Of a stretch of 64,000 nucleotides of DNA, positions 8,273-17,401 are shown one piece after another. The translations under genes were made by a program, and so were the position numbers. The stretch is from Anaeromyxobacter soli. GTDB lineage: Bacteria > Myxococcota > Myxococcia > Myxococcales > Anaeromyxobacteraceae. How positions within the stretch are numbered: the stretch's first letter is position 1; the number at the start of each line of letters is the position of its first letter. The notes below the pieces were generated by a model, which saw nothing but the letters and a program-made list of their open reading frames with translations, ran no database searches and had not been told where the DNA came from. The stretch lies in contig NZ_JAKZLF010000029.1 of assembly GCF_022808855.1 (NCBI RefSeq), forward strand, positions 1 to 64,000. Reading direction: 5' to 3'.

Positions 8273-8851
8273 TTGAAGCTCGTCGTCGGCCTTGGGAACC
8301 CCGGCCCCGACTACGCGCGCACGCGCCACAACGTCGGCTTCCTCGTTGCCGACCGGCTCGCGCTCGCCCTCGGGGCCGAGTTCACCCTCCGCAAGTTCGC
8401 CTCCGAGCTGGCGGAGGGGCGGGCGGGCGGCGAGCGGGTCTGGATCATGAAGCCCCAGACCTACATGAACCACTCCGGCGAGGCCGTCGGGCCCGCGCTC
8501 CACTTCTGGAAGCTCGGGCGCGAGGACCTCGTCGTCGTGCATGACGACCTCGAGCTCGACCCCTTCCGGATCCAGCTCAAGGTCGGGGGCGGTCACGGCG
8601 GGCACAACGGCCTGAAGAGCGTGAACGCCCACGTGGGCGGCCCCGACTACGCGCGCGTGCGCGTCGGCGTGGGCCGGCCGCCGCCGCGGATGGACCCGGC
8701 CGACTACGTGCTCGGCCGGTTCTCGAAGGGCGACGAGGCGGAGCTCGAGGACTGCCTCGTGCGCGCCACCGACGCCACCCGGCTCGTCGTCGAGCTGGGC
8801 GCGGCGAAGGCGATGAACCAGGTGAACCGCCGCGCGAGCGCGGCGGGATAG
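8273..8851 (+). CDS. pth: peptidyl-tRNA hydrolase
   Basis: Pth cleaves peptidyl-tRNAs released from stalled ribosomes and recycles the tRNA. The start is a TTG at 8273, giving (M)[19 protein letters not shown]; no ATG or GTG is available that keeps this conserved N-terminus. The Asn and His of GLGNPG and RTRHNVGF, the motif [13 protein letters not shown], and [10 protein letters not shown] followed by [12 protein letters not shown] contain the catalytic and tRNA-binding residues. The 192-residue length is typical. It lies 8 bases after rplY, in the same operon. Confidence 0.95.
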   Translation: MKLVVGLGNPGPDYARTRHNVGFLVADRLALALGAEFTLRKFASELAEGRAGGERVWIMKPQTYMNHSGEAVGPALHFWKLGREDLVVVHDDLELDPFRIQLKVGGGHGGHNGLKSVNAHVGGPDYARVRVGVGRPPPRMDPADYVLGRFSKGDEAELEDCLVRATDATRLVVELGAAKAMNQVNRRASAAG

Positions 8852-8870
8852 CAGCACTCTCCTGCAGCAC

Positions 8871-8896
8871 CCGCCGACCGGCATGGGGCCGGGCGG
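8871..8896 (+). promoter_or_regulatory. bulged hairpin in the rpsF leader
   Basis: CCGC/GCGG and CCGGC/GCCGG stack with a CGA bulge on the left side and an ATGGG loop. A second hairpin, GCGGCGG/CCGCCGC at 8918-8936 followed by TTT, lies 22 bases before the rpsF ATG. S6:S18 autoregulatory leaders are known from other bacteria, so this is a plausible site, but I cannot confirm the motif. Confidence 0.3.
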
Positions 8897-8958
8897 CGGA
8901 GACGGAGACGACTCCTCGCGGCGGGCGAACCGCCGCTTTCAGACCCGAGGGGAGCGAC

Positions 8959-9408
8959 ATGGCGGAGACGAGGAAGCTCGTACGCGAGTACGAGACCATC
9001 TACCTGCTCAAGGCGGAGACGCCGGACGATCAGGTGGAGGAGATCAAGGAGCGCCTGCGCGGCGTCGTGACGCGCGAGAGCGGCAAGGTCATCCGGTTCA
9101 CCAACCAGGGCAAGCGGAAGACCGCGTTCCCGGTCGGCAAGAACCCGAAGGCGCTCTACATGCACGTCCTGTACATCGGCCAGCCTGGCCTGGTGGCGGA
9201 GCTCGAGCGCAACCTGAAGATGATCGACGTGGTGCAGAAGTTCCAGTCGGTGAAGGTCGCCGACGGCGTGGACTTCGACGCCCGCCAGGTCGAGGCCGAC
9301 GTGAAGATCCAGGCCGTCGAGGACGAGCAGAAGCCGCGCGAGGAGCGCGGTGAGTTCGTGCCCGGCGAGGAGCCGTTCGAGGCCGAGGCGCCCGAGGCGG
9401 AGGAATAG
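8959..9408 (+). CDS. rpsF: 30S ribosomal protein S6
   Basis: S6 forms a dimer with S18 on the small-subunit platform. The core is recognisable: VREYETIYLLKAETPDDQV at the start, then VIRFTNQGKRKTAFPVGKN and a YMHVLYIGQPGLVAELERNL region. At 149 residues it is longer than E. coli S6 because of an acidic C-terminal tail (about 118-149, rich in Glu and ending in EAPEAEE). It has a clear Shine-Dalgarno (GAGGGGAGCGAC) and is followed after 3 bases by rpsR. Confidence 0.95.
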   Translation: MAETRKLVREYETIYLLKAETPDDQVEEIKERLRGVVTRESGKVIRFTNQGKRKTAFPVGKNPKALYMHVLYIGQPGLVAELERNLKMIDVVQKFQSVKVADGVDFDARQVEADVKIQAVEDEQKPREERGEFVPGEEPFEAEAPEAEE

Positions 9409-9411
9409 GCC

Positions 9412-9837
9412 ATGGCACGTCCTGACATGGGTGGTCCGAAGAGCAGCGGTGGGTTCGGCGGTCCTCGGAGCGGTGGCGGCTTCGGCGGCGGCGGGTTCGG
9501 CGGTGGTGGCGGCGGCGGCGGGGGCTTCGGCTCGCGCGGCGGCGGCGGCGACCGCGGGGATCGCGGCGACCGGGGCGATCGCGACGATCGCGGCGGCGAC
9601 GAGGGCGGTGGGCGGCGCGGCTTCGGCCGGCGCAAGGTCTGCCGGTTCTGCGCCGACAAGACGCTGAAGGTCGACTACAAGGACCAGTCGCAGATGAAGT
9701 ACTTCCTGACCGAGCGCGGCAAGATCATCCCCCGCCGCATCAGCGGGAACTGCGCGAAGCACCAGCGCGAGGTGGCCACCGCCGTGAAGCGCGGCCGCAT
9801 GCTCGCGATCCTGCCCTACACCGTGGGCGGGATGTAA
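9412..9837 (+). CDS. rpsR: 30S ribosomal protein S18 with Gly-rich N-terminal extension
   Basis: The C-terminal 75 or so residues are a normal S18: [17 protein letters not shown], then [20 protein letters not shown] and [14 protein letters not shown]. Before it lies an unusual 60-residue low-complexity extension made of GGFGG and GDRGDR-type repeats, rich in Gly, Arg and Asp. S18 is usually about 75-90 residues, and this one is 141. The ATG at 9412 has an excellent Shine-Dalgarno (GGAGGAATAGGCC), so translation of the extension is well supported. It sits between rpsF and rplI in the standard order. Confidence 0.93.
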   Translation: MARPDMGGPKSSGGFGGPRSGGGFGGGGFGGGGGGGGGFGSRGGGGDRGDRGDRGDRDDRGGDEGGGRRGFGRRKVCRFCADKTLKVDYKDQSQMKYFLTERGKIIPRRISGNCAKHQREVATAVKRGRMLAILPYTVGGM

Positions 9838-9850
9838 AGGGAGGCCGGCG

Positions 9851-10300
9851 ATGAAGCTCATCCTCCGTGAAGACGTCGAGAACCTGGGCAAGGGCGGCGA
9901 GCTCGTGGAAGTGAAGCCCGGCTACGGGCGCAACTTCCTGCTCCCCCGCGGCCTCGCGGTCCTCGCGAACCCGAAGAACGTCCGCGAGCTCGAGCACCAG
10001 AAGGCCATCGCGACGGCCAAGGCCGCCAAGATGAAGGCGAGCGCGCAGGCCGTCGCGAAGCGGCTCGCCGAGACGCCCATCACCCTCGTGCGCAAGGTCG
10101 GCGAGCAGGACAAGCTCTACGGCTCGGTCACGGCGATGGACGTCGCCGAGGCCCTCGCCGCGCGCGGCCTGCAGATCGACCGCCGCTCGATCGATCTCGC
10201 CGAGCCGATCAAGACCACGGGCGACTTCGAGGTCCCCGTGAAGCTCCACAGCGAGGTGGTCGGCAAGGCGAAGGTGAAGGTCGAGGCCGAGCCGGCGTAA
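9851..10300 (+). CDS. rplI: 50S ribosomal protein L9
   Basis: L9 binds 23S rRNA and reaches out from the large subunit. The N-terminal domain begins [22 protein letters not shown] with the typical [13 protein letters not shown], then comes the long connecting helix (about residues 45-80) and the C-terminal rRNA-binding domain. The 149-residue length is exact for the family. A strong Shine-Dalgarno (AGGGAGG) precedes it. It closes the rpsF-rpsR-rplI operon and is followed by an intrinsic terminator. Confidence 0.97.
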   Translation: MKLILREDVENLGKGGELVEVKPGYGRNFLLPRGLAVLANPKNVRELEHQKAIATAKAAKMKASAQAVAKRLAETPITLVRKVGEQDKLYGSVTAMDVAEALAARGLQIDRRSIDLAEPIKTTGDFEVPVKLHSEVVGKAKVKVEAEPA

Positions 10301-10323
10301 CCGCTCGCCCGCACCGCCTCATC

Positions 10324-10363
10324 GAGAGGGCCGGTCCTCAGGGGCCGGCCCTCTCCTCGTTTT
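10324..10363 (+). terminator. intrinsic terminator after rplI
   Basis: GAGAGGGCCGG (10324-10334) and CCGGCCCTCTC (10345-10355) form a perfect 11-bp stem with a 10-base loop, followed by CTCGTTTT. It ends the ribosomal-protein operon before the convergent kinase gene. Confidence 0.85.
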
Positions 10364-10402
10364 CGGCCACGCGCCGCGTCCCGCGCCATGGATCAGGCTC
10401 CC

Positions 10403-13150
10403 TCAGCGGCAGAGGGGCCCGGCGTCCGGCGGCAGCTCGCCCGCCTCGATCGCGGCGGCGCGCGCGCTCGCGAGGGCGGCGTCCGGCCCCCCCGCCGCGG
10501 CGACGGCGCGCCACGCGTCCGCCGCGCGTACCCGGAGCGCCGGGTCCGCCGGCGGCGCGCGGAGCAGCTCCTCCGCGGCGCGCGCGGCGAGCACGCGGGC
10601 GGTGGCGGCGCGCTCCGGAGCCGGCGCGGGCGCGCGCGCGAGGAACGCCTCCGCCCTCGCCCAGACCTCCTCCGCGCCGCAAGGCGGCGCGAGCGCGATG
10701 GCCCGGAGCGCCGCCTCTTCCGCGAGCGGTCCCGCGCCGCCGATCCTCCGCTCGAACGCGGCGAGGTAGCGGACCTTGCCGTCCGCCGCCTCGAAGAGGG
10801 CCTCGCCGAGCCGCCGGGCGGCGGCGTCGTACGCCGCGACGCCCTCCGGCGCGAGGCTCGCGGCCGCGGCCTCGGCGATGCGTCCCGCCTCGAGCAGCAC
10901 GGCGTCGCGCGCGGCGGCTCCCGGCAGCTCCTCCGCGTAGGCGGCGGCGAGCTCGAGCGCCGGCGCGGCGCGCGATGCGCCGGCGAGCGCGCGCACGAGC
11001 GCGAGGGCCGCCTCGCCCGAGGCCGCGTCCGCGCCGAGCGCGAGGGCCGTGTACCCGCCCGCGCCCTCGAGGGCAGAGACCTCGAGCAGCACCGGCGCGG
11101 CCGGCACGGACACGGGCGCGAGCGAAACGAGGAGCGGCGAGCCGCCGGGCGCTGAGAGGCCCTCCGCCAGCGCCTCCGAGGCGGCGGCAGCGGGGCCGTG
11201 GGCCGGGGCGCGCACCTCGAGCGCGACGCCGGGATCCGGGACGAGCGCGACGAGCGCCGGTGAACCCGCCACCTCGGCGGCGAGCACGTCGGGATCGTCG
11301 GTCGAGGTCTCCCCGCGGAGCGACGCTCCCGGCCGGAGCGGGTTGCGGGCCGCGAGGACGGCCCACTCCGCCGCTCCCGCGCCGGGCGCCGGCGGCTCGT
11401 CGGGCTCGAGCTCCTCGCCCGGCCTCGCCTCGACGAGCCGCACCCTCAGCCGGTAGTCGTGCTCCGGCCGCTCGACGGGCGGCGCCCCGGGCGCGTGCCG
11501 CTCGCGCACCGCGAGGTAATAGGTGCCCCGCGAGACCGCCGCGACGAGCCGCTCCGCGCCGCCCGGCCCGCCGCGATCCACCTGCGCCACGAGCGGCGCC
11601 TCGCCTCCCGCGGCTTCGTCGGGCGCGCGGTGGAGCGTGAGCGCCACGTCGAGGCCGGGGAGGCCCGCGCCGGCGTCCGCGCCCGTCCACTCCGCCTCGA
11701 GCGCCGTGCGCGGCCCCGCGTCGGGCACCTCCACGCGGAACACGTCCGCGTCCCCCAGCTCGCGCCCGCGCCGCTCCCCCACCCGGCCGAGGAGCTCCGT
11801 CGCGCCCTCCGGGCCGGCGGGGAGCGGGAGCGGGTTCGCCTGCTCGGGCCGGTCGTTCGGCTCGTGCTCGCGCCCGTCGAAGGGCAGGTCGGGCCGGAGC
11901 GCGCCGGGCAGCGCCGCCGCGAGCGACGGCGCGCGGGCGGCGAGCAGGGCGTACGCGCCATCCCAGCGCCAGGCGAGCGCGGCGCCCGCGGCGAGCACCG
12001 CCAGGCTCCCTGCGAGCGCGAGCGGCGCCAGCCGCCCCGCGCGCAGCGCGCGCACCTGCCTGCCGAGGGCGTCGAAGTCCTCGCGGCTCGCGAGGTCGAG
12101 GTCGCCCTCGAGCTCCCGCGCGGTCGCGCGGGCGCGGCTGGCGGGCGCGGCGAGCGCGAGGAGCGCCGCGCGCATGGCGTCGGCGGAGGGGAAACGATCC
12201 TGAGGGCGCTTCGCGAGCGCGCGGTGCACGACGTCCGCGAAGGCGCGCGACACGCCCGGCGCCAGGGAGGCGAGCGGCGGCGGCTCCTGCGACAGGTGCG
12301 CCTTTACGACCGCCATCGGGCTCGGCGCCACGAACGGCGGCCGGCCCGCGACGAGCTCGTAGAGCACGCACCCCAGGGCGTACAGATCGGCGCGGCCATC
12401 GAGCGCGGCGCCGCGGGCCTGCTCGGGGGCGAGGTACGCGGGCGTGCCCAAAATGGCGCCGGCGCCGGCGTCGGCGCCGCCCGCGAAGTCGTCGCGGAGG
12501 GAGGCGATGCCGAAGTCGAGGACCTTCACGAAGTCCTCGCCCCCCCGCGTGCGCATGAGCATCACGTTGGCGGGCTTCACGTCCCGGTGGACGACGCCGG
12601 CGTCGTGCGCCTCGGCGAGCGAGCCGAGGACCTGCTGGCCGACCTCGCGGGCGCGCGCCTCGGGGAACGGTCCGCTCCGCGCGAGCGCCGCGGCGAGATC
12701 CTCGCCCGGCACGTACTCCATGGCGAGGTACAGGCCGCCCTGCCGGCCGACCTCGCCGAAGTCGAAGACCGCGAGGGTGTGCGGGTGCGACAGCCGCGAC
12801 ACCGCCCGCGCCTCCGCGAGGAACCGCTCCGCCGCGGTGGGCTCCCGGGCGAAGTCCTCCCGCAGGAGCTTCAGCGCGAGCGTCTTCCCCATGCGGATGT
12901 GCTCGGCCTTGTAGACCCGGCCCATCCCGCCCTCGCCGAGGAGCTCGACGAGCCGGTAGCGGTCGGCGACGACCCCATCCTTCCCGCGGCGGCGGCCGGT
13001 GCCGCGCGCGCCGGTCGCGCCGGTCGCGCCCGCGCGGAGAGGCGCCCCGCAGGCCGTGCAGAAGTTCGCGCTCCCGCGCGAGGGATCGGCGAGGTGCCCG
13101 CAGCGGGCGCAGGCAACGGGGGGCTCCGGGGCGGGCTTGCGACGCGCCAT
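10403..13150 (-). CDS. transmembrane Ser/Thr protein kinase with zinc ribbon
   Basis: The 915-residue protein starts with a zinc ribbon (Cys14, Cys17, Cys31, Cys34), followed by a Hanks-type kinase domain at about residues 62-330. Visible kinase motifs are GEGGMGRVYKAEH, VVHRDVKPANVML and DFGIASL, with the catalytic Asp and Asn intact. One membrane segment follows at about 370-392. The remaining 500 residues would then be outside the cytoplasm; they carry no PASTA repeats, and VERPEHDYRLRVRLVEA suggests a beta-rich PPC-like fold. Such kinases are abundant in myxobacteria. The gene is alone and converges on the rplI operon. The ligand and targets are unknown. Confidence 0.9.
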   Translation of the reverse strand: MARRKPAPEPPVACARCGHLADPSRGSANFCTACGAPLRAGATGATGARGTGRRRGKDGVVADRYRLVELLGEGGMGRVYKAEHIRMGKTLALKLLREDFAREPTAAERFLAEARAVSRLSHPHTLAVFDFGEVGRQGGLYLAMEYVPGEDLAAALARSGPFPEARAREVGQQVLGSLAEAHDAGVVHRDVKPANVMLMRTRGGEDFVKVLDFGIASLRDDFAGGADAGAGAILGTPAYLAPEQARGAALDGRADLYALGCVLYELVAGRPPFVAPSPMAVVKAHLSQEPPPLASLAPGVSRAFADVVHRALAKRPQDRFPSADAMRAALLALAAPASRARATARELEGDLDLASREDFDALGRQVRALRAGRLAPLALAGSLAVLAAGAALAWRWDGAYALLAARAPSLAAALPGALRPDLPFDGREHEPNDRPEQANPLPLPAGPEGATELLGRVGERRGRELGDADVFRVEVPDAGPRTALEAEWTGADAGAGLPGLDVALTLHRAPDEAAGGEAPLVAQVDRGGPGGAERLVAAVSRGTYYLAVRERHAPGAPPVERPEHDYRLRVRLVEARPGEELEPDEPPAPGAGAAEWAVLAARNPLRPGASLRGETSTDDPDVLAAEVAGSPALVALVPDPGVALEVRAPAHGPAAAASEALAEGLSAPGGSPLLVSLAPVSVPAAPVLLEVSALEGAGGYTALALGADAASGEAALALVRALAGASRAAPALELAAAYAEELPGAAARDAVLLEAGRIAEAAAASLAPEGVAAYDAAARRLGEALFEAADGKVRYLAAFERRIGGAGPLAEEAALRAIALAPPCGAEEVWARAEAFLARAPAPAPERAATARVLAARAAEELLRAPPADPALRVRAADAWRAVAAAGGPDAALASARAAAIEAGELPPDAGPLCR

Positions 13151-13242
13151 CGCTCGCGCCGGAGCGTAGCGCGCGAGCCCGCCCCCGCAAAGCTCTCCGC
13201 GCCGTTCGGACGTGGCGGGCGCACGTGGTAGAAGGGCGCTCC

Positions 13243-15300
13243 ATGCTGACCTCCGCCCTCGCCGCGCTCGTCGTGGCCACGGCCGCGCCCCGGCCGTTCA
13301 CGGTGGACGACCTCGTGGCGCTCCCGCGCGTCGGAGCGCCCGAGCTCTCGCCGGACGGCGCCCGGGTCGCCTTCACGGTGGGGCGACTCGACCGGGCGGG
13401 CGACAAGATCGCCTCGGCCCTCTACGTCGTCCCCGCGGCGGGCGGCGTGCGGCGGCAGCTCACCGATCGTGACGAGCGCATCTCCTCACCGCGCTTCTCT
13501 CCGGACGGCAAGCGGCTCGCCTTCGTCTCGACGCGCGGCGGGACCCCTCAGGCGCACGTGGTGGACCTCGCCTCGGGCGAGATCCGCCCGGTGAGCGACC
13601 TGCCCGGCGGCGTGAGCGAGCTGCTCTGGGCGCCGGACGGCGCCTCGCTCCTCGTCACCGCGGACGTGGACCCGCGCTGCGGCGCCGACGCCGCCTGCGC
13701 AGCCAGGGCGGAGGCCGAGGCGAAGGGCAAGCCGCGCCTCGCGACCCGCCTCCTGTTCCGCCACTGGAACGAGTGGCGCGAGCGGCTGCGCACGCACGTC
13801 CTCCGGGTGCCGCTCGACGGCGGCGCGCCCGCGGACCTCACGCCGGGCGATCGCGACGCGCCGCCCGCCGTCCGCGGCGGCGTGGACGATCTCGCGGTCT
13901 CGCCCGACGGGAAGACGCTCTACTTCACCTCCGTCGCGGACCCGCTCGAGGCGGCCTCCACCAACGCGGACGTCTTCGCGGTGCCGCTCGCGGGCGGCGA
14001 GGCCCGGCGCGTGACGAGCGGACCGGGCTGGGACGCGAGCCCGCGTCCCTCCCCCGACGGCAGCCGGATCGCCTGGCTCTCGCAGGCGCGCGGCGGCTAC
14101 GAGTCGGACCGCTTCCGGGTGATGGTGGCCGGGACGGACGGCAAGGACGCCCGCGACCTCACCGCCGGCACGGAGCTCTCCGCGAGCGACCTCCACTGGG
14201 CGCGGGGCGGCGCGGCGCTGCGGTTCGCGGCGCTCACCTCCGGCTACCACGAGCTCTACGAGGTGGACGTCCGGAGCGGGAAGATCGCGAAGCTCGCCGG
14301 CACGCCGGCGCTCGGCGGAAGGCCGCGCGTGAACGTCCAGTCGGTCTCGTACTCGGCCGACGGGACGCGCGCCGCGGCGCTCGTGGACGGGATCTCCGCC
14401 CCGCCCGAGGTCGCGGTGCTGGAGGGAGCACCGGGCAAGGCGCGCTGGGCGGAGCGCACGCGGCTCGCCGCGGACGCGCTCGCCGGCGTCGCGCGCCCGA
14501 CGCTGCGGCCGCTCGAGGCGATCTCGAAGGACGGCACGAAGGTGTTCGGCTGGATCGTCCTCCCCGCCGGCCAGCGCGACGGCGAGCGCCACCCCGCGGC
14601 GGTGCTCGTCCACGGGGGACCGCAGGGCGCCTGGAACGACGCCTGGACCTCGCGCTGGAACGCCATGCTGTACGCGGCGCGCGGCTACGCGGTGGTGCTG
14701 CCGAACCCGCGCGGCTCGACCGGCTACGGGCAGGCTTACGTGGACGCCGTCTCGCGCGACTGGGGCGGCAAGCCGTACGAGGACCTGATGGCCCTCGTCG
14801 ATGCCGCCATCGCCCTAGGCTCGGTGGACGGTGAGCGCATGTGTGCCGCGGGCGCGAGCTACGGCGGCTACATGGTTCACTGGCTGAACGGCCAGACCGA
14901 CCGCTTCCGCTGCCTCGTCTCGCACGCCGGGATCTTCGACCTGGAGGCGTTCTTCTACCGGACCGAGGAGCTGTGGTTTCCGGAGTGGGAGTTCGGCGGG
15001 ACGCCGTTCGAGCAGCCGGGCGACTACCAGAAGTTCTCGCCCTCCCGCTTCGTGCAGCGCTGGCACACGCCCACCCTCGTCTCGGTGGGCGAGCTCGACT
15101 ACCGCACCGGCGTCGACCAGGGCTACGCGGCCTTCACGGCCCTGCAGCGGCGCGGGATCCCTTCGAAGCTCCTCGCATTCCCCGACGAAGGGCATTGGGT
15201 CTCCAAGCCGAAGAATGCGAGAGTGTTCTACGATGTTGTGCTCGGGTGGCTCGACGAGCACATCGGCCCCGCGGCGAACCTGTCCGCGAAGGCGCGCTAA
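13243..15300 (+). CDS. S9 family prolyl-oligopeptidase-like serine peptidase
   Basis: The 685-residue protein begins MLTSALAALVVATAAPRPF, a signal peptide, so I use the ATG at 13243 rather than the GTG at 13225. An N-terminal beta-propeller (repeated LSPDGARVAF, FSPDGKRLAF and PSPDGSRIAW units) covers about residues 20-400. The C-terminal alpha/beta-hydrolase domain has the nucleophile motif GASYGGYM at about 540, an Asp in GELDYRTG and a His in DEGHWV. It probably cleaves short peptides in the periplasm or outside the cell. A weak TAGAAG box ends 8 bases before the ATG. Confidence 0.93.
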   Translation: MLTSALAALVVATAAPRPFTVDDLVALPRVGAPELSPDGARVAFTVGRLDRAGDKIASALYVVPAAGGVRRQLTDRDERISSPRFSPDGKRLAFVSTRGGTPQAHVVDLASGEIRPVSDLPGGVSELLWAPDGASLLVTADVDPRCGADAACAARAEAEAKGKPRLATRLLFRHWNEWRERLRTHVLRVPLDGGAPADLTPGDRDAPPAVRGGVDDLAVSPDGKTLYFTSVADPLEAASTNADVFAVPLAGGEARRVTSGPGWDASPRPSPDGSRIAWLSQARGGYESDRFRVMVAGTDGKDARDLTAGTELSASDLHWARGGAALRFAALTSGYHELYEVDVRSGKIAKLAGTPALGGRPRVNVQSVSYSADGTRAAALVDGISAPPEVAVLEGAPGKARWAERTRLAADALAGVARPTLRPLEAISKDGTKVFGWIVLPAGQRDGERHPAAVLVHGGPQGAWNDAWTSRWNAMLYAARGYAVVLPNPRGSTGYGQAYVDAVSRDWGGKPYEDLMALVDAAIALGSVDGERMCAAGASYGGYMVHWLNGQTDRFRCLVSHAGIFDLEAFFYRTEELWFPEWEFGGTPFEQPGDYQKFSPSRFVQRWHTPTLVSVGELDYRTGVDQGYAAFTALQRRGIPSKLLAFPDEGHWVSKPKNARVFYDVVLGWLDEHIGPAANLSAKAR

Positions 15301-16389
<1,089 letters not shown>

Positions 16390-16439
16390 CTCGTCCGTCC
16401 CGCCCCGAACGAAGCGCGCCTGGCGAAGGCGCTCTCTCC

Positions 16440-16474
16440 ACGACCGCCGCCGGCCCTCGGGCCGCGGCGGTCGT
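16440..16474 (+). terminator. long hairpin after mreB
   Basis: ACGACCGCCGC (16440-16450) pairs with GCGGCGGTCGT (16464-16474), with an inner GGCCC/GGGCC stem and one bulged C. Only TCC follows, so U-tract support is weak. Confidence 0.55.
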
Positions 16475-16609
16475 TCCGCCTGAGGGTCGCTGCGGCCGCG
16501 TGACGTCTCGATCGGTCTCCGCTGAGGCCGGGGCGGCCTCCCGGTTGACGGATCGTCGAGCGCGGCGAGGGGTCTCGCGCCGAGGCCTCGCGGGCGTTAG
16601 GTCCCGCGC

Positions 16610-17392
16610 ATGGCCCTGGCGCTCGAGCTCGAGGGATCGCCGATCGCGTACGCGGCGGCCGGGCTCGTCGTCGCCATCGCCTTCGCGTTCGGGGTCGCCG
16701 CCTCCACCGAGCCGCCGGCGGAGCGGGACGTGGGAGCACGGCTCGCGTACGCGGAGTGCCTCGCCTCGGGGCGCACCCGCGCTGCGTGCGCGCCGAGGCG
16801 CGACGTCGCGCTCACGATGTGCGCGGCGCGGCGGCCGCTCTCCGAGTGCGAGGAGCTCCTCGCCGAGGCGGACCGCGCGCCGCTGGAGGTGCTCGCCGGG
16901 GCGGAGGACGCGCGCGTGGCGGGTCCGCTCCACGGCAGCGCCCGCCGCGCCGCCGCCGGGGCGGTGCTCTCGGTCGCCGCCCTCGCGATCGTCGTCGCGC
17001 GGCGCCGGCCGCGCCCCGCGGCGTTCGCGCGGCTCGCCGCCGGCGCGATCGCCGGGCTCGCGCTCGCCTCGCTCCCGGCGCTCGCGGCGGCGGCGTTCGG
17101 CGTGCTCGTGTCGGCGGCCGTGCCGGAGAGCGAGGTCGCGCTGGTCGGATTCGGCCTGTTCGTCGCGACGTTCGCGGCGGTGGTGGGGATGCCCGTCGCG
17201 GCGGGCGCGGCGGACCCGTCGCCGGCGGCACGGCGCCAGCGTGTGCACGCGAGCCTCGCGGTGGTCGCGTGTGGGATGTCGCTCTGGATCGTCCTCGTCG
17301 GACCCATCCCGGCGGGGCTCGCGGGCGTGCTGCAGGCTTTCTCGGCGGTGGCGCTCGCACTGACAGGCTATCTCGCGCCGCGCTCATTATGA
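16610..17392 (+). CDS. polytopic membrane protein of unknown function
   Basis: The 260-residue protein has a hydrophobic N-terminal segment (about 12-32), then a Cys-containing region (about 45-85, including RTRAACAPRRD and MCAARRPLSEC), and about five further membrane helices from residue 105 to the end. I recognise no family. The four Cys in the loop between the first two helices may form disulfides if that loop is periplasmic. A TTAGGT box ends 7 bases before the ATG. The stop is 9 bases before the M14 peptidase start, so the two may share a transcript. Confidence 0.65.
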   Translation: MALALELEGSPIAYAAAGLVVAIAFAFGVAASTEPPAERDVGARLAYAECLASGRTRAACAPRRDVALTMCAARRPLSECEELLAEADRAPLEVLAGAEDARVAGPLHGSARRAAAGAVLSVAALAIVVARRRPRPAAFARLAAGAIAGLALASLPALAAAAFGVLVSAAVPESEVALVGFGLFVATFAAVVGMPVAAGAADPSPAARRQRVHASLAVVACGMSLWIVLVGPIPAGLAGVLQAFSAVALALTGYLAPRSL

Positions 17393-17401
17393 TGCGCGGC
17401 C

